Shown here: piece by piece, positions 14,899-21,744 of the stretch
Numbering within the stretch: position 1 is the first letter of the stretch
How the letters are laid out: the number at the start of each line of letters is the position of its first letter
NCBI GenBank assembly: GCA_022729775.1
Contig: DZBA01000004.1
Coordinates: forward strand, 6,662 to 28,405
DNA: 21,744 nt
DNA from: Anaerolinea thermophila
GTDB taxonomy: Bacteria; Chloroflexota; Anaerolineae; Anaerolineales; Villigracilaceae
Reading direction: 5' to 3'
Made by a program: the position numbers and the translations under genes
The notes under the pieces: generated by a model
Told to the model about the DNA's origin: nothing
Database searches by the model: none
What the model saw: only the letters and a program-made list of their open reading frames with translations

Positions 14899-17214
14899 AT
14901 GACAGACGAAACCAGCAAACCGGCTGCTCCTCCCGCCGAACCAACTACTCCGGTTGTATTGCCTCCTTCTGACATCACGAAGGAAATCACTTCTGCCGCT
15001 CAATCACAAATTTTCAAGCCTGTCAGACCCGAAGTACGCCCGCACGCCTTTGTGGTCATGCCTTTTGGAAAGAAAAAAGGCGGTGATGGCTCGCTGTATG
15101 ACTTCAACGCCATTTACAAATTCCTGATCAAACCCGCGTTGGACGAGGCTGGCTTTGAACCCTTCCGTGCCGACGAAGAAACAACCTCCGGCGACATCTT
15201 GACTGATATGTTCCAAGAACTGTTGCTTGCCGACTTGTGTTTATGCGATTTGAGCATTGACAACGCCAATGTGTATTATGAGCTTGGCATCCGTCACGCC
15301 TTCCGCAAGCGGGGAGTGGTTCACATTCAAGCCGGGCGCGCTTACATGCCTTTCGATATTTTCAACGTTCGCACGCTGCCCTACCACATCACCGCGGAAG
15401 GCGTCCCCGACCCGGCGTTTATCAAATCTGACATTCAAGCCATTTCGCGCATGACCAAAGATACGTGGATGTCAGACCGCGACGCGATTCACAGCCCCAT
15501 CTTTAATCTGCTCTCCGGGCTGAAAGAACCATCCCAGAAGATGCTGCGCACGCCGCTGGCAACCGGGTTCTGGCGCGAATATAAAGAATGGCGCGAAAAA
15601 GTCACCGTCGCGCAGCGTTTGAAGCGCATTGGAAACATCCTCCTCCTCACTGAAGAAATTCGCAACCCGCTCATCAAAGAAGAAGCCATTGGCGAAGCAG
15701 GCAAGGCGCTTGCAAATTTGGGACGGCATGAACTGGCGCTTACGCAATATCGTAAAGGCTTGGAAGTTAATTCTGAAAGCATCCTTTTCCGCCGCCAGGA
15801 AGCATTCCACTTAAACCGCATCGGGCGTTCCGAAGAGGCGATTATCAAACTCGAAAGCCTGTTGAGCGAATACCCGAACGACAGTGAAGCAATTTCATAT
15901 CTCGGCAGGATTTATAAAGAGATGTGGGCTGCGCCCTGGAGCAAGATAAAAGACAAAAAACTGCGCGTCAAAACCGCTTTCAAATCCTATCACTGGCTGA
16001 TTAAAGCCGCCGATATTTACATCAAAGGCTTCCGCATTGACCTGAATAACTATTACCCGGGCGTCAACGCGCTAACTCTTTGCTCCATTGCCGTTTATCT
16101 TGCAGATAAGTTCGATGACAAAAAAGACCCCGACCCGGATATTACCCGCATCCGTGGCGAACTTCAGGAGTTACGCGGCGCGTTGGTCTTTGCGCTCGAA
16201 TCCAAAACCTATGACGAAAATGCAGACTACTGGTCGTTGGTTTCACTTGCCGAATTATTTGTTCTTGTTGCGGATAATGTCTCCAGTGTGTCGCGCGCCT
16301 ACCGCAAAGCGTTGACCGCATCCCGCCGCAATCTTGCTGATTTGAATTCCTCCCTGAAACAATTGGAAATGCTTCAATCTCTTGGTTTGCGCAGCGAGTT
16401 TGTGCAAGCAGGCATTGATACAATTTCCGATGAAATTCACCGCATCAACAGCGAAGGCGATGAGCAGATTGTAGATGACCGCTCGCCTAAGTTGATTCGA
16501 GATAAATACAAGTGGAAAGGCTTCCTCTTCTCTGGGTATATGGTAGATTTCCCCGGAAAAGAAATGTGCGCTTTTCCCGCTGCGGAAGAATCAAAAATTC
16601 GACATGAAATTCATAAAAAACTGGAGGCGCTTGGCGCGCAAGTGGAAGACCGCGCGTTTCTTGGGGGACTTTCCGCAGGCAGCGAAATCATCTTCGCTGA
16701 AGTGTGCGCGGAGATGGGACTGCATGTCAAAGTATTTCTCCCGCTTCCAGAGCAGGCATACATCCGCAGGTTTGTTTCCATTGCAGGCGACTCTTGGGTT
16801 GACCGCTTTTATAAAATCCGCAATCATCCGCTGGTGGATGATATTTATCAAATCGAAAGCGTCGGCTCTCCCAAAGAAGGCGATGACCCTTACGAGCGCA
16901 ACAACCGCTGGATGTTATATTCAACCCTGAAGTATGGCGTGGATAATGTGCTACTGATTGCCCTATGGGATGGCAAAACAGCGCAAGCCAAAGACCGCGA
17001 TGTTCGCCTCGTGAATCATATGATTGAATTAATGCGTGATATGGGCGGTCGGATTGAGCAAATCAACCCAGCCAAGTACACATCCAAATTTGTAGATGTC
17101 GCTTCCCCGACCCCCGCAGAGGATCTAAAACCCGCCGCGCCAAACGATGACGTAAAACAGCCTGCGCGCGCTCATAAACCGGTAGAAAAAACGCAAAGAC
17201 TCCGAAAGAAATAA
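14899..17214 (+). CDS. DRHyd-like, TPR-S/TRAFs-binding, SLOG-like multidomain protein
   Basis: This 771-residue soluble protein starts five bases after the SLATT stop, with AAAGGA upstream. After a Pro-rich tail, residues 48-165 form a nucleoside-deoxyribosyltransferase-like (DRHyd) domain: FVVMPFG (51-57), RADEE (90-94), DLSIDNANVYYELG (117-130) whose E128 matches the catalytic Glu position of that superfamily. Residues about 235-515 are a helical TPR-type array, matching the bacterial TRAFs-binding/DUF4071 (TPR-S) region. Residues about 538-730 look like a SLOG-like Rossmann nucleotide-binding domain with GGLSAGSE (589-596) and LPLPEQAYIRRFV. A Lys/Pro-rich tail ends the protein. DRHyd plus TPR-S is the N-terminal order of animal ASK kinases. 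The likely role is nucleotide hydrolysis or signal sensing and assembly of partners; the C-terminal call is the least certain. Confidence 0.78.
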   Translation: MTDETSKPAAPPAEPTTPVVLPPSDITKEITSAAQSQIFKPVRPEVRPHAFVVMPFGKKKGGDGSLYDFNAIYKFLIKPALDEAGFEPFRADEETTSGDILTDMFQELLLADLCLCDLSIDNANVYYELGIRHAFRKRGVVHIQAGRAYMPFDIFNVRTLPYHITAEGVPDPAFIKSDIQAISRMTKDTWMSDRDAIHSPIFNLLSGLKEPSQKMLRTPLATGFWREYKEWREKVTVAQRLKRIGNILLLTEEIRNPLIKEEAIGEAGKALANLGRHELALTQYRKGLEVNSESILFRRQEAFHLNRIGRSEEAIIKLESLLSEYPNDSEAISYLGRIYKEMWAAPWSKIKDKKLRVKTAFKSYHWLIKAADIYIKGFRIDLNNYYPGVNALTLCSIAVYLADKFDDKKDPDPDITRIRGELQELRGALVFALESKTYDENADYWSLVSLAELFVLVADNVSSVSRAYRKALTASRRNLADLNSSLKQLEMLQSLGLRSEFVQAGIDTISDEIHRINSEGDEQIVDDRSPKLIRDKYKWKGFLFSGYMVDFPGKEMCAFPAAEESKIRHEIHKKLEALGAQVEDRAFLGGLSAGSEIIFAEVCAEMGLHVKVFLPLPEQAYIRRFVSIAGDSWVDRFYKIRNHPLVDDIYQIESVGSPKEGDDPYERNNRWMLYSTLKYGVDNVLLIALWDGKTAQAKDRDVRLVNHMIELMRDMGGRIEQINPAKYTSKFVDVASPTPAEDLKPAAPNDDVKQPARAHKPVEKTQRLRKK

Positions 17215-17242
17215 CCGCGTTTCTTGATATGAAAACATAAAG

Positions 17243-17269
17243 TGAGACCTGTCTATTTGACAGGTCTCA
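17243..17269. terminator. Terminator hairpin after the four-gene cassette
   Basis: TGAGACCTGTC (17243-17253) pairs perfectly with GACAGGTCTCA (17259-17269) around a TATTT loop. On the plus strand it is followed by TTGTTTCTGC, a weak U-tract. It ends the cassette, and it also covers the stop and last codons of the convergent gene at 17253-17723, so it may work in both directions. Confidence 0.82.
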
Positions 17270-17723
17270 TTGTTTCTGCTGCTTTTTGTTTAGGATAGGG
17301 CCATATTTCGTTTTTGACTCCTCTGGCAAGGAAGAAGTCTCCCGCGCGCACCGTTTCGGTTCCTTCCAGCGTGTGAACTGTGACCATGCCGTTTTCGTCT
17401 CCGCCTGTCACATCTACCAATGGCACGAGCATGGTTAACGCTCGCTTGACGCAAAACCCCGGTGAAATAACCTCGTATGTTTTGTCAAAAATTTCAGCGT
17501 CTACGGGCCAGGCGTCATTAGGTTTGTCTAATTCGCTGACGAGAAAATCGCCTTTCTTCGCGGTCAATGTCGCGCCCCACTCTGTTTTAACCTCCATGGT
17601 TTGCGGCTCATTTTCATCAGGAAGAAAAGGCGTGGCGCGGCGCTGTACAATACTTTGGTAAGGCTTGAATTTCAAGGTCTTTATGATTGGGTCATCAGAC
17701 ATCAAAATAATTGCTTCTTTCAT
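17253..17723 (-). CDS. Small protein with duplicated GDF motif, probably PGDYG-like
   Basis: This 156-residue protein starts at MKEAIILMSD, chosen because GGAG lies seven bases upstream; in-frame Met codons further up lack this spacing. It has no signal peptide or membrane segment. Two similar halves are visible: KKGDFLVSE followed by DAWPV (57-75) and RAGDFFLARG followed by NEIWPY (126-143). The GDF...W motif resembles the small PGDYG family, whose function is unknown to me. It converges on the four-gene cassette and its last codons lie inside the terminator hairpin. No function is claimed, and whether it belongs to the cassette's biology cannot be told from position alone. Confidence 0.65.
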   Translation of the reverse strand: MKEAIILMSDDPIIKTLKFKPYQSIVQRRATPFLPDENEPQTMEVKTEWGATLTAKKGDFLVSELDKPNDAWPVDAEIFDKTYEVISPGFCVKRALTMLVPLVDVTGGDENGMVTVHTLEGTETVRAGDFFLARGVKNEIWPYPKQKAAETMRPVK

Positions 17724-17967
17724 GTTCATACTCCATTTCATCGAATACATATCAAACGGGTGGGTTGCAAACGAGTTGACAAAAGAACGTTCCGAAGGTT
17801 TTGTCGAGAAATTTCTGACCATTTTTACCAACCTTCAGAATGGCTTCAACTGATAATGAAGCGCCTCCATATAAAACAATGACTAGGACGATTTTAACGG
17901 ATAAACACCATGAAACCAGCTGGTTTGCAAATCACCATTTCATTGTTGTGAAACTTTATCTAAAGCC
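17724..17967. other. Intergenic region between the GDF protein and the response regulator
   Basis: This 244-bp gap has no supported gene. It must hold the promoter of the GDF gene and the end of the two-component transcript. The only clear structure is a 14-bp perfect palindrome, AAACCAGCTGGTTT (17913-17926). I see no convincing terminator after the response regulator. Confidence 0.4.
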
Positions 17968-18657
17968 TCATCCCTCAAACCGATACCCAACTCCATGCTC
18001 GGTGTGAAGGTGTCGCGGCTTGAGCGGGTCTTCTTCGATTTTTTGCCGCAGCCGCCCAATGTACACGCGCAGGTACTCAGATTCATTTCCATATTCCGCG
18101 CCCCATACGTTTTGCAAAATTACGCGATGCGGCAGCACCTTGCCCGCGTGTTTCAGCAGGTAGATAAGCAGGTTGAACTCGGTGGGGGTTAGGTCTATCG
18201 GGGCATTTTTCACTGTAACCATGTGCCGGTCCATATCCACGCAAACATCACCGCGCACCAGACGCTCTTCATTTGAGGAAGGTTCTTGCCAGCGCGCGCG
18301 GCGCAGCACGGCTTTGATGCGTCCCATTAATTCGCCTACGCCAAATGGTTTGGTCAGGTAATCATCCGCGCCGAGGTCGAAGGCTCGCACTTTGTCGCTT
18401 TCTTCCCCAAGCGCGGTGAGAATGATAATGGGCGTCATGGATAATTCGCGGATGCGTCGCGTGGTTTCCAGCCCGTCCAAGTGCGGCATCATCAAATCGA
18501 GAATCACAAGGTCAATATTCTCATTGTTGAACATTGCCAGCCCCTCCAACCCATTGGAGGCTGTGACTACTTTATAATGCCGCGCTTCCAAATTACGCCG
18601 CACAAAATCGCGCAGTGATTTCTCGTCATCTACGACAAGCACAACAGGATCATTCAT
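17968..18657 (-). CDS. OmpR/PhoB-family response regulator
   Basis: This 229-residue transcription factor has a receiver domain (about 5-118) with acidic pocket D10/D11, phospho-acceptor D54 in VILDLMMP, T81 and K103. A winged-helix DNA-binding domain follows (about 130-228): DLTPTEFNLLIYLLKHAG, then RVILQNVWG and YLRVYIGRLRQKIE. All activation residues are present. The start overlaps the kinase stop as ATGA, and the pair is translationally coupled. In sequence it is close to the KdpE/PhoB type, but no kdp genes are nearby. Its targets are unknown. Confidence 0.94.
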   Translation of the reverse strand: MNDPVVLVVDDEKSLRDFVRRNLEARHYKVVTASNGLEGLAMFNNENIDLVILDLMMPHLDGLETTRRIRELSMTPIIILTALGEESDKVRAFDLGADDYLTKPFGVGELMGRIKAVLRRARWQEPSSNEERLVRGDVCVDMDRHMVTVKNAPIDLTPTEFNLLIYLLKHAGKVLPHRVILQNVWGAEYGNESEYLRVYIGRLRQKIEEDPLKPRHLHTEHGVGYRFEG

Positions 18658-21356
18658 ACAACCTCGTCTTTCATTTCATCGCGTAAATTCAACGGAATGG
18701 TGAATACAATACACGCGCCCGCGTTTGCGGTTTCTGCCCATATTTCGCCTTTATGCGCGCGCACCGATCCTTGACAAATTGCCAAACCCAGCCCTGCGCC
18801 GCTGGTCATGCGCGACAGGCTGTTATCTACCCGGTAAAATCGCTCAAAGATACGCTGGCTCTTATCGGGTGGAATGCCGGGACCATCGTCTATGATTCGG
18901 AAAAGAATGGCTTCACCCTGAAGTTTGACCTTGACGTGAATCCGCACTCCCTCCCCGCCATATTTGATGGAATTTTCAATGAGGTTGCGGATGATGGTTT
19001 CGAGCCGCGTTACATCTGCGTAGAGGGGAGGCAGGTTCGGTTCGATCTCGATATAGAACTTGCTTTCATGATTCAGGTTTGCCTGCTTCGCCGCGCGCCT
19101 GATGCACTCCTCGATATTACACTTCTCCAGTGACAATCGCAGTGAGCCTGATTCGATGCGCGACAAATCCAAAAGGTTGTTCACTAAATTTGTCAACCTG
19201 TCCGTCTCATTTGAAATGATGGATAAAAACTCGCGCTGCGATTTATTGTCCCACTCCACATCTTCTGCCAGCAGCGTGGATGCGTAGCCCTTGATTGCCG
19301 CGAGCGGCGTGCGTAACTCATGAGAAACTGTCGAGATGAGGTTCGACTTCATGCGGTCTAACTCGCGGTCCGTAGTGATGTCATGCAGAATCACGCCGCG
19401 CCCAATGGTCATATTTTTCGCGTCGGTTACATCGAATGTCTCGAAGCGCAAGTTCAAGGGACGCCCCGCGTGCATCAACGCCACTTCCGTCTTACGTTTT
19501 TCCTCCTCGAAAATATTTTTGATGACGTCTTCCTTTTCCCCGCTTGTGGTGGATTTATTCAACACGCGATTCATCACGCGCTTGATTTGTATGTTCCCCA
19601 TATCTTCATTGCTTAATTCCGAAAGTTCAGCCACCCTTCTGTTGGCGTAGATGACCTTGCCCGTAAGGTCGCTCAAAATCAAACCATCTTCCATTGATTC
19701 GACCAGCGCTTCCAACCTTCGGGTTTGCTCTTGCAGCCTCGCGTCGCTGCGTTCATATAGGATGGCGTTTTCAATCGCCATGGTCGCTTGATTTGCGAAG
19801 CTGGATAACAGCTGTATTTCATTTTGCGTAAATTCATGCGGCATTGCGTGAAAAACCAACAAGCAGGTAGGCGGCGCGTGCTGCGTATTCAACGGCACTG
19901 CCAATACAGCGCGATACCCTTCCGCGCGCGAGCGATTCCTTTGCGGCTTATAGGATGGGTCTGTTTCAGTGTCGCTGACTTGAATTGGTTCTCGCGCCCG
20001 CAGCGCGCGCATACTGACTGAACTGGGTTCGTGCGGCTGGATGGAAAGCTGCTCTGTAAAATTTTGCGAAAGTCCCCGGCTTGCGCGCACGCGGAACTCA
20101 CCGCTTTCTTTATCCAGCGCGATGATGGCAATCCGCTGTACATCGAGCAGCCTGCCAGCTTGTTCCAAAATACGGTCTAGCACTACGCTCAAATCGAGGG
20201 AAGATACAACATCCGTGCTGATTTTCAATAAAGTTTTTTGCTCTTGCATTCGTTCCGCGATGGATTTTTCCATTTGCAGAATGCTGCGGATGAGATTCCC
20301 GATTTGGTCGGCGCGTTTGGACATGCGTACGATTTGCGCGCGCTGCTCTTCTTCAATATCTTGATTCAGCCCAATCGCCTCGGAAATGGTCGCTAACTTT
20401 TCAATGGGACGAATGACGCGCTGCGCTAAAATTCCCCAAAAGGCAAGCCCAATCAAGATAAATGTCGCGGTCGCAATTTGCGTGACCTGTCTCAGTGTAA
20501 TTTGTGTCGCAAACGCATTTGCCGTTGGGCGGCTGATGACTACGCCCCAATTTACGCTTGGAATGGGCGCGTAAGTATATAGCCGCTCCTCTTGTTTTTG
20601 ATCAACATTAATGATGGACCCGCTTTGCCCGTTTAGGATTTGCATATAAAAATCCGGCATGATTTCGTCGGCAGGTTTTAACAAATACAACGGATCAGGG
20701 TGGGCGATTACCTGTCCGCTTGCGTCGAGTATAAATGCCTCGAAGCCTTCCTCTTCATGTTCCAACACAATCGCCGATAAAGTGTCGCTCAAACTTGCCA
20801 GTTTGATATTTGCGCCAACCAAACCCAAAAATTCACCCCTCGCAGAGCGAATCGGCATTACAGCTGTTGCCACCGCCTGATTTGTAGTGGGGGAGATGCG
20901 TCCTTCAGAAATCGAGGGCGCGCGACTGTCGAGCGCGTTTTTATAATAGCTGCGGAATGAAAAATCCGTCCCCACTGTAGAACTTGGTCCTTCAGGATAA
21001 TGATATAACATCAAGCCATCCGTGCTTAAGCGATACACCAAATTTACATCAGGGCGCGCGCTCATTGTCACTGAAAAAATGGACGACATTGTTTGTTCTT
21101 CGCTGTTGATGACAGCCGGGAAGAATGCCAGCCCTTCGACCATTTTCAACGAATTGCTGATGACAATATCCGTTTCGAGCGCTATGGCGCGCGCCAGCGC
21201 AATATCATTGGATTTTGCATCCTTGCGAATTCGTTCTCCCACAAGGCTGTCGAATACCAATAACGTTATCAGGAATGGAATAATCAACAGCAGGTAAAAC
21301 GCCAGGAGCTGTAGTCCCAAATCGCGGTGAAACGTCAACCATTTTTTGATAAGCAT
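18654..21356 (-). CDS. Sensor histidine kinase with Cache, HAMP, GAF and PAS domains
   Basis: This 900-residue membrane kinase starts at MLIKKWLTF; an upstream TTG three codons earlier is less likely. Approximate layout: membrane segment 15-37, periplasm-facing Cache-type sensor 40-280, membrane segment 292-313, HAMP 313-366, GAF 380-535, PAS 547-660, HisKA with HELRTP and phospho-His679, then HATPase with N-box (NLIENSIKYG), DDGPGIPP and GAGLGLAI. All catalytic motifs are intact. The Cache domain should bind a small external ligand such as an amino or organic acid. It is transcribed toward and overlaps the response regulator. There is no Shine-Dalgarno site; the likely promoter gives a leaderless transcript. 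Confidence 0.94.
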   Translation of the reverse strand: MLIKKWLTFHRDLGLQLLAFYLLLIIPFLITLLVFDSLVGERIRKDAKSNDIALARAIALETDIVISNSLKMVEGLAFFPAVINSEEQTMSSIFSVTMSARPDVNLVYRLSTDGLMLYHYPEGPSSTVGTDFSFRSYYKNALDSRAPSISEGRISPTTNQAVATAVMPIRSARGEFLGLVGANIKLASLSDTLSAIVLEHEEEGFEAFILDASGQVIAHPDPLYLLKPADEIMPDFYMQILNGQSGSIINVDQKQEERLYTYAPIPSVNWGVVISRPTANAFATQITLRQVTQIATATFILIGLAFWGILAQRVIRPIEKLATISEAIGLNQDIEEEQRAQIVRMSKRADQIGNLIRSILQMEKSIAERMQEQKTLLKISTDVVSSLDLSVVLDRILEQAGRLLDVQRIAIIALDKESGEFRVRASRGLSQNFTEQLSIQPHEPSSVSMRALRAREPIQVSDTETDPSYKPQRNRSRAEGYRAVLAVPLNTQHAPPTCLLVFHAMPHEFTQNEIQLLSSFANQATMAIENAILYERSDARLQEQTRRLEALVESMEDGLILSDLTGKVIYANRRVAELSELSNEDMGNIQIKRVMNRVLNKSTTSGEKEDVIKNIFEEEKRKTEVALMHAGRPLNLRFETFDVTDAKNMTIGRGVILHDITTDRELDRMKSNLISTVSHELRTPLAAIKGYASTLLAEDVEWDNKSQREFLSIISNETDRLTNLVNNLLDLSRIESGSLRLSLEKCNIEECIRRAAKQANLNHESKFYIEIEPNLPPLYADVTRLETIIRNLIENSIKYGGEGVRIHVKVKLQGEAILFRIIDDGPGIPPDKSQRIFERFYRVDNSLSRMTSGAGLGLAICQGSVRAHKGEIWAETANAGACIVFTIPLNLRDEMKDEVV

Positions 21357-21364
21357 CGAAGGCA

Positions 21365-21393
21365 ATTGTACTACTTACAGGCGGGGCTGTTAA
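21365..21393 (-). promoter_or_regulatory. Candidate sigma-70-type promoter of the histidine kinase, leaderless
   Basis: On the minus strand TTAACA (21388-21393) and TACAAT (21365-21370) match the -35 and -10 consensus at five of six bases each, with a 17-bp spacer. The predicted transcription start falls within a few bases of the ATG at 21356. This agrees with the absence of a ribosome-binding site. Confidence 0.6.
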
Positions 21394-21396
21394 AAA

Positions 21397-21429
21397 TAAA
21401 AATGCCCTGAAATTTTCAAGGCATTTTTA
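21397..21429 (-). terminator. Terminator after tRNA-Cys
   Basis: TAAAAATGCC (21397-21406) pairs with GGCATTTTTA (21420-21429). On the minus strand the stem is followed by a T-rich run. It ends the tRNA-Cys transcript and lies beside the -35 box of the kinase promoter. Confidence 0.85.
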
Positions 21430-21432
21430 TAC

Positions 21433-21507
21433 TGGAGGCGTCGGCGAGATTCGAACCCGCGAATAAGGGTTTTGCAGACCCTTGCCTTACCACTTGGCGA
21501 CGACGCC
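21433..21507 (-). tRNA. tRNA-Cys (GCA), CCA encoded
   Basis: The acceptor stem is GGCGTCG/CGACGCC, the D-stem GCC/GGC, the anticodon stem AGGGT/ACCCT with loop CTGCAAA, and the T-arm GCGGG-TTCGAAT-CTCGC. The anticodon GCA reads Cys codons. The discriminator is T (U), as expected for tRNA-Cys, and CCA follows in the DNA (21433-21435). Confidence 0.96.
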
Positions 21508-21510
21508 ATA

Positions 21511-21551
21511 AAAAACGAGGATTGCGACTGAATTTTCAACTCGCAACCCTC
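21511..21551 (-). terminator. Terminator between tRNA-Gly and tRNA-Cys
   Basis: On the minus strand GAGG-G-TTGCGA pairs with TCGCAA-T-CCTC around a 13-nt loop, with one mismatch, and GTTTTTT follows. It fits a rho-independent terminator for tRNA-Gly. Confidence 0.78.
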
Positions 21552-21560
21552 CACACTTTG

Positions 21561-21632
21561 AGCGGGCGATGAGATTCGAACTCACGGTCTTCTCCTTGGC
21601 AAGGAGACGCTGTACCACTCAGCTACGCCCGC
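21561..21632 (-). tRNA. tRNA-Gly (GCC), CCA not encoded
   Basis: The acceptor stem is GCGGGCG/CGCCCGC, the anticodon stem TCTCC/GGAGA with loop TTGCCAA, and the T-loop is TTCGAAT. The anticodon GCC reads GGC and GGU. The discriminator is T (21561) and the next bases are not CCA, so CCA must be added after transcription. Confidence 0.96.
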
Positions 21633-21744
21633 AAAAATATTAACTTTTATCAAAACTTATATCTAAAATAAATTGCATTGCCTCATTATATTCCCAACAA
21701 TCTATTCTATTAGTACTTTGCCGAAACTTATTATATCCTAAAGT
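21633..21744 (-). promoter_or_regulatory. AT-rich upstream region of the tRNA genes, candidate -10 box
   Basis: This edge region is very AT-rich and has no supported gene. On the minus strand a perfect TATAAT (21685-21690) lies about 53 bases upstream of tRNA-Gly, but its -35 position is poor (CTAATA). A second TATAAT-like site lies at the window edge. The promoter call is weak. Confidence 0.35.

Noticed and set aside
1..21744. CRISPR arrays, transposase or integrase genes, phage genes
   Set aside because: No evenly spaced direct repeats and no such proteins were seen; the only repeats are palindromic intergenic elements.

Overview
The window looks like a piece of a free-living Chloroflexota genome, probably class Anaerolineae. 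This is an inference from the lipoprotein style (a lipobox cysteine followed by a long Ala/Pro/Glu/Thr tether), the mix of purely bacterial gene families, strong AGGAGG-type Shine-Dalgarno sites and moderately GC-rich coding. No rRNA or other strict taxonomic marker is present, and no phage, transposase or CRISPR genes were seen.

Layout. (1) 1-3300, plus strand: the 3' part of a branched-chain-amino-acid/aromatic-acid type ABC operon, with a truncated substrate-binding protein, a LivF-type ATPase with a basic tail and a PaaK-like CoA ligase, closed by a strong terminator. (2) 3327-8802, minus strand: a complete second Liv-type operon. Its binding lipoprotein is followed by a stem-loop, then livH, livM, livG and livF (mostly ATGA overlaps or 1-nt gaps), and finally a CBS-CBS-ACT protein that is probably its regulator. 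The two transport operons converge on a palindromic intergenic element. (3) 9092-17214, plus strand: a tight four-gene cassette containing a C39-peptidase-like protein with SH3 repeats, a membrane-anchored TIR-WD40 protein, a double-SLATT (DUF4231) membrane protein and a DRHyd-TPR-S(TRAFs-binding)-SLOG-like protein. (4) 17253-17723, minus strand: a small protein with a duplicated GDF motif, probably PGDYG-like. (5) 17968-21356, minus strand: a two-component system (Cache-HAMP-GAF-PAS histidine kinase, then an OmpR/PhoB regulator), apparently expressed from a leaderless promoter. (6) 21433-21632, minus strand: tRNA-Gly(GCC) and tRNA-Cys(GCA), each with its own terminator.

The four-gene cassette is the most interesting part. 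TIR, SLATT, DRHyd, TPR-S and SLOG domains are families linked to nucleotide-signal-dependent prokaryotic conflict (immune) systems, and DRHyd plus TPR-S are also the N-terminal domains of animal ASK kinases. Here they sit in one operon. It begins with a C39-like domain whose expected catalytic cysteine is glycine, so that protein is probably a binding or sensing module and not a protease. A reasonable hypothesis is that the C39-like/SH3b and WD40 modules sense or scaffold, the TIR, DRHyd and SLOG-like domains make, cleave or bind a nucleotide signal, and the SLATT protein acts on the membrane as a pore-type effector. None of this is proven by sequence alone.
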